Positions 40,388 to 48,396 of a stretch of DNA of 64,000 bases are shown here, piece after piece; position 1 is the stretch's first letter, and each line of letters opens with the position of its first letter. The stretch is taken from contig CAXTNT010000009.1 in assembly GCA_964245825.1 (NCBI GenBank), forward strand, positions 92,889 through 156,888, written 5' to 3'. Source of the stretch: CAJCIY01 sp964245825 (GTDB lineage Bacteria > Actinomycetota > Actinomycetes > Mycobacteriales > CAJCIY01). The translations under genes and the position numbers were made by a program. The notes below the pieces were generated by a model. It had not been told where the DNA came from and did no database searches. It was given only the letters and a program-made list of their open reading frames with translations.

Positions 40388-41881
40388 GTGCCCACAAAGA
40401 TTGCCGCCTCCGCCCTCGACCCCGCCAGCACCAAAGCCGACGCGATCGTCGTCGGGCTCGCCAAGGCCCCCGGTCAGGCCGCGGCCGCGCCACTGCTACT
40501 GGCCGGCGCCGAGGGGGTCGACGCCGCGCTCGGCGGCACCCTGGTGCAGACGCTGGCGACTATCGGCGCCACCGGCAAGGCCGGGGAGGTACGCCGACTC
40601 GCGACGGCCGGCGCGACGACGGCGCCGCTCGTGCTAGCGGTGGGTGTCGGTGACGTCGACCCGACGCCCGAGGCGCTGCGCAAGGCGGCAGCAGTCGCGA
40701 TCCGCACGCTCGGTGGCGCCGGCACCGTGGTGCTGGCCCTGCCACCGACCGATCTCGCCGCCGTGGCCGAGGGAGCCCTCCTGGGCGGGTACGACTTCAC
40801 GTCGTTCCGGCACACCTCGCTGGCGGGGCGCAAGCCCGCCCCCCGCAAGATCCTGGTCTCGACCGCCGACGCCAAGGCGGCCAAGCCGGCGATCGAGCGG
40901 GGCCGCGTCCTGGCCGAGACGGCGGCCCTGTGCCGCGACCTGGTCAACACCCCGCCGGGCGACCTGCCGCCCGCGACGCTCGCCGCCGTCGCGAAGAAGC
41001 AGGCCGAGGCGCTCGGCCTGACGGTCGAGGTGCTGGACGAGAAAGCCCTGGCCAAGGGTGGGTACGGCGGGATCCTGGGCGTCGGCCAGGGCAGCCGGAA
41101 CCCGCCGCGGCTGACCCGCGTCGCGTACCGGCCGGCCAAGGCGACGGCGCACGTGGCGCTGGTCGGGAAGGGCATCACCTTCGACTCCGGTGGCCTGTCG
41201 CTCAAGCCGCCGACCGCGATGGAGTGGATGAAGACCGACATGGCCGGCGCCGCGACGGTGCTGGCCGCGGTGCTCGCCGCCGCGCGGCTGAAGCTGCCGG
41301 TGGCGGTCACCGCGTGGCTGCCCTCGGCCGAGAACATGCCGGGCGGGCGGGCGATCCGGCCCGGTGACGTCCTGACCATGTACGGCGGCACCACCGTGGA
41401 GGTGCTTAACACCGACGCCGAGGGTCGCCTCGTACTCGGCGACGCGCTCGTCCGCGCCGCGGAGGAGAAGCCGGATGCGATCGTCGACGTCGCCACCCTG
41501 ACCGGCTCCCAGATCATCGCGCTGGGGCAGCGCACCGCGGGGCTGATGGCCAACGACGACCGGTTCCGGGCCCGGGTAGCCGACGCCGCCGAGGGTGCGG
41601 GCGAGTCGGTCTGGCCGATGCCGCTGCCGCTCGAGCTGCGCGACAGCCTGGACTCGCCGGTGGCCGACCTGTCCAACGTCGGTGCGTTGGGCAACCGCGA
41701 CGGCGGCATGCTGCTGGCCGGGCACTTCCTCGCCCGCTTCGTCCCGGACGGCACGACCTGGGCGCACCTCGACATCGCCGGCCCTTCCTGGCACACCGGC
41801 GAGCCCTACGGCTACGTCGGCCGGGGGGGCACCTCGTTCGGCCTCCGGACGCTGGTCGCGCTGGTGGAATCCTTCGCCTGA
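40388..41881 (+). CDS. pepA: Leucyl aminopeptidase (M17)
   Basis: A two-zinc aminopeptidase that removes N-terminal residues. The 497-aa protein has an N-terminal macro-like domain (about 1-170) and the M17 catalytic domain: VGKGITFDSGGLSLKP (Lys and Asp), MKTDMAGAATV and the signature NTDAEGRLVLGDAL. The GTG at 40388 is used. The final domain (GTSFGLRTLVALVESFA) is intact. Its 3' spacer carries a candidate hairpin. Confidence 0.94.
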   Translation: MPTKIAASALDPASTKADAIVVGLAKAPGQAAAAPLLLAGAEGVDAALGGTLVQTLATIGATGKAGEVRRLATAGATTAPLVLAVGVGDVDPTPEALRKAAAVAIRTLGGAGTVVLALPPTDLAAVAEGALLGGYDFTSFRHTSLAGRKPAPRKILVSTADAKAAKPAIERGRVLAETAALCRDLVNTPPGDLPPATLAAVAKKQAEALGLTVEVLDEKALAKGGYGGILGVGQGSRNPPRLTRVAYRPAKATAHVALVGKGITFDSGGLSLKPPTAMEWMKTDMAGAATVLAAVLAAARLKLPVAVTAWLPSAENMPGGRAIRPGDVLTMYGGTTVEVLNTDAEGRLVLGDALVRAAEEKPDAIVDVATLTGSQIIALGQRTAGLMANDDRFRARVADAAEGAGESVWPMPLPLELRDSLDSPVADLSNVGALGNRDGGMLLAGHFLARFVPDGTTWAHLDIAGPSWHTGEPYGYVGRGGTSFGLRTLVALVESFA

Positions 41882-41940
41882 CGCACCTGGGGCCATCCCC
41901 GGTGAGCGGTCGCCGCGCGCGCACCCACGCGGCGCCGGTT

Positions 41941-41991
41941 TGTCGGGGTTCCGTCCGCCTGTCGGCCCAATCCCCGGACACAACCCCGACA
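41941..41991. terminator. Candidate bidirectional terminator hairpin between convergent genes
   Basis: Inverted repeat tgtcggggtt (41941-41950) and aaccccgaca (41982-41991), with a 31-nt loop, between pepA (+) and the small gene at 42180 (-). No U-tract. Confidence 0.35.
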
Positions 41992-42054
41992 TCCGGCCAC
42001 GCACCGACCCGGATCCGGCCGATATTCGCCCACGAAACCGGCCACCGCGGATCT

Positions 42055-42142
42055 CTGTGCACAGGGAAGCGCCGCTCGACCTTGTGCACGCTGATCGTCC
42101 CGGATCGCGTGCGCCGGGACGCGCCGTTCGACCTTGTGCACG
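42055..42142. repeat. GTGCAC-containing repeats in the pepA 3' spacer
   Basis: A 22-bp direct repeat, gcgccgctcgaccttgtgcacg without its last two bases at 42069 and again with one change at 42121-42142, plus the perfect palindrome ctgtgcacag at 42055-42064. They lie in the 298-nt gene-free spacer 41882-42179. Confidence 0.75.
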
Positions 42143-42179
42143 AACCCACGCCAGCCCCGACCGTACCGAGGCAGTCGGG

Positions 42180-42587
42180 CTAGGCGAACGGGTCCGGCGG
42201 CAGCTCCGAGTCGGCCGGCCGCCGCCGGATCGTCGCGGGCTGACCGTCGCCGCCGGCCCGCTTGCGGGCGGCGGACCAGGCCCGCATTCGCGGCGGGTAA
42301 CCAGTCGCGCGCACGTCGTAGCACGGGATGTCGTGCCGCTTGGCGAACGCCTGGGCATCCTCGGGTTCCACGCACGACCGGCGAGTCCACTCCCCGTCGT
42401 GCGCGACCAGCACCACCGTGTACGGGGTGACGGTCGTCGCCGGCTCCAGGTAGGCCTCCACCCCCCGGCGACTCGAGCAGAACGCCTCGAGATGCTCCCG
42501 GTCGTCGGACGCGAAACCACCACGCCGGCGCGTCGGCGCATCCACCTCGGCCCCGCCTCGGCGTTCCCGCCGACCGAACAGTCCCAT
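42180..42587 (-). CDS. Conserved hypothetical protein, 135 aa
   Basis: Not a named family. Starts MGLFGRRERRGG, then a helix with EHLEAFCSSRRGVEAYLEP, a strand-rich middle (TPYTVVLVAHDGEWTRRSC) and FAKRHDIPCYDVRATGYPPR. The Arg-rich C-terminus ends DSELPPDPFA. ATG 42587 has GGAGG 9 nt upstream. Similar proteins sit next to lpd in other actinobacteria (from memory). No catalytic motif is visible. Confidence 0.75.
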   Translation of the reverse strand: MGLFGRRERRGGAEVDAPTRRRGGFASDDREHLEAFCSSRRGVEAYLEPATTVTPYTVVLVAHDGEWTRRSCVEPEDAQAFAKRHDIPCYDVRATGYPPRMRAWSAARKRAGGDGQPATIRRRPADSELPPDPFA

Positions 42588-42760
42588 CGCCCGCCACCTC
42601 CGGAATGAGCATGCGTACGGCCCCGATTGTGCCGAAGGACCCTGTGCAGCGCCTGAGACACCCACGGTGGGAGGATGGCGCAGCGGCCGTGACCCGGCCA
42701 CGCTCCGAGACGACAGCACCAGCGGCCTCACCCGGTCGCCCACGACGTGGAGGCGACGAC

Positions 42761-44134
42761 ATGCCCGACGACCCCGTCGATCTGCTGATCCTCGGCGGTG
42801 GCAGCGGCGGCTACGCGTGCGCGCTGCGCGCCGCCGAGCTGGAGATGTCGGTCGTGCTCGTCGAGAAGGACAAGCTCGGCGGCACCTGCCTGCACCGCGG
42901 CTGCATCCCGACCAAGGCCCTCCTGCACGCGGCGGAGATCGCCGACGGCGCCCGCGACTCGGCCACGTTCGGGGTCAAGGCCACCTTCGACGGCATCGAC
43001 ATGGCCGGCGTCAACGCCTACAAAGGCAGGGTCGTCGACAAGATGCACAAGGGCCTGTCCGGCCTCATCAAGGCTCGCGGCATCGAGGTCGTCGAGGGTG
43101 CCGGCACGCTCGTGTCCCCCACCGCCGTCCGGGTCGGAGACCGCGTGATCGAGGCCCGCCACGTGGTGCTGGCCACCGGCTCGCAGTCCCGCTCCCTGCC
43201 CGGCCTGGACATCGACCACGTCCGGGTCATCACCTCCGAGGACGCGCTGCTGCTCGACCAGGTGCCGGCCAGCGTGGTCGTGCTCGGCGGCGGCGTCATC
43301 GGCGTCGAGTTCGCGAGCGTCTGGAAGTCCTTCGGCGCCGAGGTCACGATCGTGGAGGCGCTGCCGCACCTGCTGCCCGGCGAGGAGGAGTCGTCCTCCA
43401 AGCTGCTGGAGCGGGCGTACCGGCGCCGGAAGATCGGGTACGAGCTCGGCTCGCGCTTCAGCGGGGTGAAGGTGACGGACGCCGGCGTGACGGTCTCGCT
43501 GGAGAACGGCAAGACCTTCGACGCCGACCTGCTGTTGGTGGCCGTCGGCCGGGGTCCGGTCTCCGCCGGCCTCGGCTACGACGAGGTCGGGGTGGCCATG
43601 GAGCGCGGGTTCGTGCTCGTGGACGAGCGGCTGCGGACCAACATCCCGACGATCTCGGCCCTCGGCGACCTGCGCCCGGGTCTGCAGCTGGCCCACGTCG
43701 GCTTCGCCGAGGGCATCTTCCTGGCCGAGGACCTCGCCGGCCTGGACCCGCGGCCCGTCGACTACATCAACGTGCCGAAGGTGACCTACTGCGAGCCGGA
43801 GGTCGCCTCGGTCGGCCTGACGTCGGCTCAGGCGAAAGCGACGGGGCGGGACATCGTCACCTCGACATTCGACTTCGCCGGGAATGGACGAGCCCAGATA
43901 CTCGCGACGGCCGGCCAGGTCACGCTGGTCGCGGAGAAGGACGGCCCCGTGCTCGGCGTGCACATCGTCGGCTCCCGAGCCGGGGAGCTCATCGCCGAGG
44001 GTCAGCTCATCACCAACTGGGAGGCGTACGCCGACGACGTCGCCCAGCTCATCCACCCGCACCCGACCCTCTCGGAGGCCGTCGGCGAGGCGCACCTGGC
44101 GCTGGCCGGCAAGCCGCTGCACGTCCACGGGTGA
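42761..44134 (+). CDS. lpdA: Dihydrolipoyl dehydrogenase (E3)
   Basis: Flavoprotein that reoxidises dihydrolipoyl groups of 2-oxo acid dehydrogenases and the glycine cleavage system. The 457-aa protein has the FAD site LILGGGSGGYACALRA, the redox disulfide GGTCLHRGCIP (C43, C48), the NAD site VLGGGVIGVEFASVWKSFG and the C-terminal HPHPTLSEAVGEAH with the catalytic His/Glu. ATG with GGAGG upstream. It is 55 nt upstream of sucB. Confidence 0.94.
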   Translation: MPDDPVDLLILGGGSGGYACALRAAELEMSVVLVEKDKLGGTCLHRGCIPTKALLHAAEIADGARDSATFGVKATFDGIDMAGVNAYKGRVVDKMHKGLSGLIKARGIEVVEGAGTLVSPTAVRVGDRVIEARHVVLATGSQSRSLPGLDIDHVRVITSEDALLLDQVPASVVVLGGGVIGVEFASVWKSFGAEVTIVEALPHLLPGEEESSSKLLERAYRRRKIGYELGSRFSGVKVTDAGVTVSLENGKTFDADLLLVAVGRGPVSAGLGYDEVGVAMERGFVLVDERLRTNIPTISALGDLRPGLQLAHVGFAEGIFLAEDLAGLDPRPVDYINVPKVTYCEPEVASVGLTSAQAKATGRDIVTSTFDFAGNGRAQILATAGQVTLVAEKDGPVLGVHIVGSRAGELIAEGQLITNWEAYADDVAQLIHPHPTLSEAVGEAHLALAGKPLHVHG

Positions 44135-44189
44135 GATGATCATCGTCCGTACCGCGAGCCAGCACACGATCTAGGAGCTACACACCGAC

Positions 44190-45650
44190 ATGGCCGTCTC
44201 CGTCACGATGCCGCGCCTCGGCGAGTCCGTCTCCGAGGGCACCGTCACCCGCTGGCTCAAGCAGGAGGGTGACCACGTCGAAGCGGACGAGCCCCTGCTC
44301 GAGGTGTCGACCGACAAGGTCGACACCGAGATCCCCGCGCCCGCGAGCGGCACCCTGACCAAGATCACCGTCCAGGAGGACGAGACCGTCGACGTCGGCG
44401 TCGAGCTGGCCTTGATCGGCGACGCAGAGCCGGCGGAGGTCTCGGCCGAGGCGCCGGCGCCCGGGGCGGCAGCGCCCGAGCCGGCGGTCGCCCGGACACC
44501 GCCCCCGGCGGCCGAGGAGCCGGCGGTGACGGCCGCCCCCCAGCCTGAGCCCACGCCCGCCACCGAGAGCACGACCGCCGCACCACCGTCGACGCCGGCC
44601 CCTCCGTCAGCCCCAGCAGGCGGCGACGGCGTCCCGTACGTGACGCCGCTGGTGCGCAAGATGGCCGCCGAGAACGGCGTCGCCCTGGAGTCGGTCACCG
44701 GCACCGGCGTCGGCGGCCGGATTCGCAAGCAGGACGTGCTGGACGCTGCCGGCTCCGCTCGCTCCGGCGGTCGGCACGCCGCGCCCGACGCCCAGCCCGC
44801 CGCCCAGCCCGGTGCCCGGCCCGGTGCCCAGCCCGCCGCTGCCGCCGCGACCGCCGCGCCCGCGCGGCCGAGCGCGCCGGCCCCGGTGGCCGCATCCCAG
44901 CCGGTCGCCGCGGCGGCCGACACGACCGTCCGCGGACGCACCGAGAAGCTCTCCCGGCTGCGCGAGGTCATCGCCAAGCGGATGGTGGAGTCCCTGCAGG
45001 TCTCGGCGCAGCTGACCACGGTGGTGGAGGCCGACGTGACCGGCATCGCCAAGCTGCGCCAGCAGGCCCGGGCGTCCTTCGAGGCCCGCGAGGGCGTACG
45101 GCTGTCGTTCCTGCCGTTCTTCGCGGTCGCGACGATCGAGGCGCTCAAGGCGCACCCGAAGCTGAACGCGTCCATCGACCTCGACGCGAAGACGGTGACC
45201 TACCACGATGCGGAGCACCTCGGCATCGCGGTCGACACCGAGCGCGGGCTGCTCGTCCCGGTCATCCATGACGCCGGCGACCTCAACATCGGCGGCCTGG
45301 CGCGGAAGATCGCCGACCTTGCCGACCGTACCCGCGGCAACGCCGTCGCCCCGGATGAGCTAGGCGGCGGCACGTTCACCCTCACCAACACCGGCTCGCG
45401 CGGTGCCCTGTTCGACACCCCCATCCTCAACCAGCCGCAGACCGGGGTGCTGGGCACCGGCAGCGTCGTCAAGCGGGCCGTGGTCGTGGACGACCCCGAC
45501 CTGGGCGAGGTGATCGCCGTGCGGTCGATGGTCTACCTGGCGCTGACCTACGACCACCGGCTCGTCGACGGCGCGGACGCCGCCCGGTTCCTCACCGCGG
45601 TGAAGGACCGGCTCGAGGCCGCGGAGTTCGCCGCCGACTTGGGCCTGTAG
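44190..45650 (+). CDS. sucB: 2-oxo acid dehydrogenase E2 (dihydrolipoamide succinyltransferase)
   Basis: E2 core of the 2-oxoglutarate and/or pyruvate dehydrogenase complex. The 486-aa protein has one lipoyl domain (1-76, lipoyl-lysine K43 in STDKVDTEI), an Ala/Pro-rich linker (about 85-145), a peripheral-subunit-binding domain (PLVRKMAAENGVALESVTG), a second Ala-rich linker and the catalytic domain with YLALTYDHRLVDG. It has one lipoyl domain; mycobacterial DlaT has two (from memory). Follows lpdA. Confidence 0.93.
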   Translation: MAVSVTMPRLGESVSEGTVTRWLKQEGDHVEADEPLLEVSTDKVDTEIPAPASGTLTKITVQEDETVDVGVELALIGDAEPAEVSAEAPAPGAAAPEPAVARTPPPAAEEPAVTAAPQPEPTPATESTTAAPPSTPAPPSAPAGGDGVPYVTPLVRKMAAENGVALESVTGTGVGGRIRKQDVLDAAGSARSGGRHAAPDAQPAAQPGARPGAQPAAAAATAAPARPSAPAPVAASQPVAAAADTTVRGRTEKLSRLREVIAKRMVESLQVSAQLTTVVEADVTGIAKLRQQARASFEAREGVRLSFLPFFAVATIEALKAHPKLNASIDLDAKTVTYHDAEHLGIAVDTERGLLVPVIHDAGDLNIGGLARKIADLADRTRGNAVAPDELGGGTFTLTNTGSRGALFDTPILNQPQTGVLGTGSVVKRAVVVDDPDLGEVIAVRSMVYLALTYDHRLVDGADAARFLTAVKDRLEAAEFAADLGL

Positions 45651-45678
45651 GACAGCCGCCGCGACGAAGGGACCTGCG

Positions 45679-46155
45679 ATGACGCATGCCGAGGACGCGT
45701 ACGCCCTCTTCGAGAAGGCGATCGGGACCTCCGACGGCACCGGCGAGTGGATGACCGTCGACCAGGCGCGGATCAACGCCTTCGCCGACGTGACCGAGGA
45801 CCACCAGTTCATCCACGTCGACCCGGCGATGGCCGCCGAGCTGTCGCCGTACAAGGTGACGATCGCGCACGGCTTCCTGACCCTGTCGCTGCTGGTACCG
45901 CTCAGCGCCTCGATCCCGCAGCCGCTCGAGCGCGCGATCGGCGCGGTCATGGGTGTCAACTACGGCTTCGACAAGATCCGCTTCATCGCGCCGGTGAAGG
46001 TCGACTCGCGGATCCGCGCCGAGTCCACCGTCACGGCGGTGGACCTCAAGGACCCCCACACGCTCCAGGTCACCCGGACGGTCACGGTCGAGATCGAGGG
46101 CGAGACCAAGCCCGCCCTGGTCGCCGAGTGGGTCACCCGCGCGATGTACAGCTGA
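45679..46155 (+). CDS. MaoC-like hydratase
   Basis: Hot-dog-fold enoyl hydratase, 158 aa. The active-site signature is FADVTEDHQFIHVDPAMA with the conserved Asp and His, and the core helix continues through IAHGFLTLSLL. These enzymes hydrate enoyl-CoA to (R)-3-hydroxyacyl-CoA, although some actinobacterial members bind other ligands. ATG at 45679 with AGGGA upstream. It is 7 nt before the TIGR01777 gene, so the two may be co-transcribed. Confidence 0.85.
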   Translation: MTHAEDAYALFEKAIGTSDGTGEWMTVDQARINAFADVTEDHQFIHVDPAMAAELSPYKVTIAHGFLTLSLLVPLSASIPQPLERAIGAVMGVNYGFDKIRFIAPVKVDSRIRAESTVTAVDLKDPHTLQVTRTVTVEIEGETKPALVAEWVTRAMYS

Positions 46156-46162
46156 CGCCGGC

Positions 46163-47053
46163 GTGAAGATCGCGGTCACCGGCGCGTCCGGGCTCATCGG
46201 CTCCCACCTCGTCCTGTCCCTGCGCGAGGACGACCACGAGGTGATCACGGTCGGGCGGGCCGCACCCCGGCAGCCGGGCGAGGTGCAGTGGGACCCGGCG
46301 GCGGGGAAGCTCGACCCGGCCGACCTCGCCGGCGTGGACGCGGTGGTGCACCTGGCCGGCGCCGGCATCGGGGACAAGCGCTGGACCGCCGCGTACAAGC
46401 GGCTCGTCCTCGACAGCCGGGTCCGTTCCACTGAGCTGCTGGCAAGCACCCTGGCCCGGCTCGACCCCAAGCCGGCGGTGCTGCTGTCCGGCAGCGCGAT
46501 CGGCTTCTACGGCGACGGTGGCGACCGTGAGTTGGACGAGACCATGCCCTCGGGCTCGGGCTTCCTGGCCGAGGTGTGCCGGGCCTGGGAAGACGCGACC
46601 GAGGCCGCCGAGAGCGCCTGCATCCGTACCGTGCACCTGCGGACGGGGCTGGTGCTGTCCGGCGCGGGCGGGATGCTCGCCCAGCAGTTGCTGCTCTACA
46701 GGGTCGGGCTCGGCGGCCCGCTGGGCAGCGGCAGGCAGTGGTGGTCGTGGATCTCGCTGGCCGACGAGATCGGCGCCATCGAGCACCTGCTGACAGGCGA
46801 TATCTCGGGAGCGGTCAACCTGAGCGGCCCCCAGCCCGAGCGGCAGCGGGACTTCGCCACCACCTTGGGCCGACAGCTGCGGCGCCCGGCGGTGCTGCCG
46901 GCACCCGGTTTCGCCCTCAAGGCGATCGTCGGCGAGTTCGCGGAAGAGGGGATCCTCGTCGGTCAGCGCGCGCTGCCGAAGGTCCTCGAGTCCAGCGGGT
47001 ACGCGTTCCGGCATCCGACGCTGGAGCGGGCGCTGGCCGCCGCCCTCGCCTGA
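46163..47053 (+). CDS. TIGR01777-family nucleotide-sugar epimerase-like protein
   Basis: A 296-aa SDR-like protein of the YfcH/SulA family. NAD(P)-binding VTGASGLIGSHLVLSL is at the N-terminus; family blocks include VHLAGAGIGDKRWTAAYK, STELLASTLARL, LLSGSAIGFYGDGGDREL and WWSWISLADEIGAIEHLL. The C-terminal DUF1731-like tail ends FRHPTLERALAAALA. It corresponds to Rv2216. GTG start. Substrate unknown. Confidence 0.87.
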   Translation: MKIAVTGASGLIGSHLVLSLREDDHEVITVGRAAPRQPGEVQWDPAAGKLDPADLAGVDAVVHLAGAGIGDKRWTAAYKRLVLDSRVRSTELLASTLARLDPKPAVLLSGSAIGFYGDGGDRELDETMPSGSGFLAEVCRAWEDATEAAESACIRTVHLRTGLVLSGAGGMLAQQLLLYRVGLGGPLGSGRQWWSWISLADEIGAIEHLLTGDISGAVNLSGPQPERQRDFATTLGRQLRRPAVLPAPGFALKAIVGEFAEEGILVGQRALPKVLESSGYAFRHPTLERALAAALA

Positions 47054-47059
47054 GCCGGC

Positions 47060-47156
47060 CTCAGGTCACCGCCCTTGAGGTGACGCCCTTCAGGTGACCG
47101 CCGTGATGCGGCACCGCCCTTAGGTCACCGCCGTGTTAGGTGACCGCCGTGATGCG
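47060..47156. repeat. Short AGGTSACCGCC repeats at a convergent 3' boundary
   Basis: Five or six degenerate copies of an aggtsaccgcc unit (s is c or g) lie between the TIGR01777 stop and the pseudokinase 3' end, and ggtgaccgccgtgatgcg occurs twice (47093-47110 and 47139-47156). The second copy is the last codons of the pseudokinase gene. Confidence 0.75.
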
Positions 47157-48326
47157 CCAGCCCGCGGCCGTGCGGACCAGCACCACGGTCCAGGTGTGCG
47201 CGCCACGGGCCGGCGCGGAGGCCACGACCCGCCCCGCGGCGTCCCGATAGGCGTAAGCGGCCAGCGTGTCCGTCACCGCCAGGGTGGCGGCCGTCGCCGT
47301 CACCCTGCTCGGCGCCACGGCGCGCAACGCCGGTACGGGCGGGCTCACCCGCAGGTGCCGCGCCACGAGGGAGGCGCGCGTCGTCGCATCCTGGGCGTAG
47401 GCGGGGCCGCCGACCGCATCGACCGCAGCGAGCGGAGCGCGCCCCGTCATCGCGGCGACGCGAGCCTCGTCCAGGGCGTGCATGGTCGCGGCCCAGTCGG
47501 TCGCCGCTGGAGCCGTCGGGAAGACGGCGGTGACCGCCGCAGGCGGCATCGGTACGAGGGCCGTCGCCAGCCCCCCACCGCCGTCGTGCGGCCGCGCCGA
47601 GACCCAGCCGGCGGCCGCCGCCACCACGAGCGCACCGGCCGAACCCGCAGCCACCAGCACCGACCGTCGGAGGTGGCCCGACGCCCGGTGCCGAACGCGG
47701 CCACGCCGTGGACCACCCGCGAGCAGGAGCGGCCGAGGACGACTGATCCGGCGCAGCCGGCGCGCCAAAGCCGCGGCATCGGCGCCGGGATCGGCAGCCA
47801 GCACCGCCAGCTCGGGAGCCGGGCAGCAGCCGGTGAGCAACGTGGCCAACGCGGCCACGTCGTCCCGGGCCGAGGCGGCCCTGCCCGCCACCCGCCGGGC
47901 CGCGACCGCGTCGAAGGGCAGCCGGACCTGGCCGCCGGCCTCGACGAGCAGTTCCTCGAGCCGCCCGCCCCACGCCAGACCGTGGCCATGCAGCGCGGCG
48001 AGCGCCTGCGCCACCGCGCTTCCCGCTGCGACGGCGTGGCCGAGCTGCAGCGGCGGCAGGTCGGCAAGCCGACGGCCGTCGACGGCGTCGGCCACGAGCG
48101 CGACGCCGTCGCGGCAGGTCACCGCAGCCCGGCCGCGCGGCACACACCCGCGCGCCTCGGCCACCAGCGGCGTCAGCGCGGCGAGCGCAGCCCGCCGGAG
48201 ATCGGGGTCGGGCGGGACGACGACGACGACCACGTCGACCGGCTCGCGACCAGCCCGCCCGCGCCAGGCGTCCCGGCCAGGCAGCGCGACCAGGTCCGAC
48301 ACCCCTGGCACCGACGGCGTACGCAC
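47136..48326 (-). CDS. Membrane pseudokinase-like protein
   Basis: A 396-aa protein with a cytoplasmic domain that resembles the C-lobe of a Ser/Thr kinase but lacks catalysis. ALHGHGLAWGGRLEELLV stands where a kinase has H-R-D-x-K-P-x-N, and QVRLPFDAVAARRVAGRAA stands where DFG would be. One membrane helix (VLVAAGSAGALVVAAAAGWV, about 220-240) leads to an extracellular part of about 155 residues with a conserved YRDAAGRVVASAP and a TWTVVLVRTAAGWRITAV end. No ATP loop is seen. Function unknown; it may be a signalling scaffold. Confidence 0.65.
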   Translation of the reverse strand: MRTPSVPGVSDLVALPGRDAWRGRAGREPVDVVVVVVPPDPDLRRAALAALTPLVAEARGCVPRGRAAVTCRDGVALVADAVDGRRLADLPPLQLGHAVAAGSAVAQALAALHGHGLAWGGRLEELLVEAGGQVRLPFDAVAARRVAGRAASARDDVAALATLLTGCCPAPELAVLAADPGADAAALARRLRRISRPRPLLLAGGPRRGRVRHRASGHLRRSVLVAAGSAGALVVAAAAGWVSARPHDGGGGLATALVPMPPAAVTAVFPTAPAATDWAATMHALDEARVAAMTGRAPLAAVDAVGGPAYAQDATTRASLVARHLRVSPPVPALRAVAPSRVTATAATLAVTDTLAAYAYRDAAGRVVASAPARGAHTWTVVLVRTAAGWRITAVT

Positions 48327-48396
48327 GGTGACAAGCCTGGCCCACCGGCACCCGCGCCGTCGGAAAGCCTGTGGACAGGCCGCTAGCCTCTGCGCG

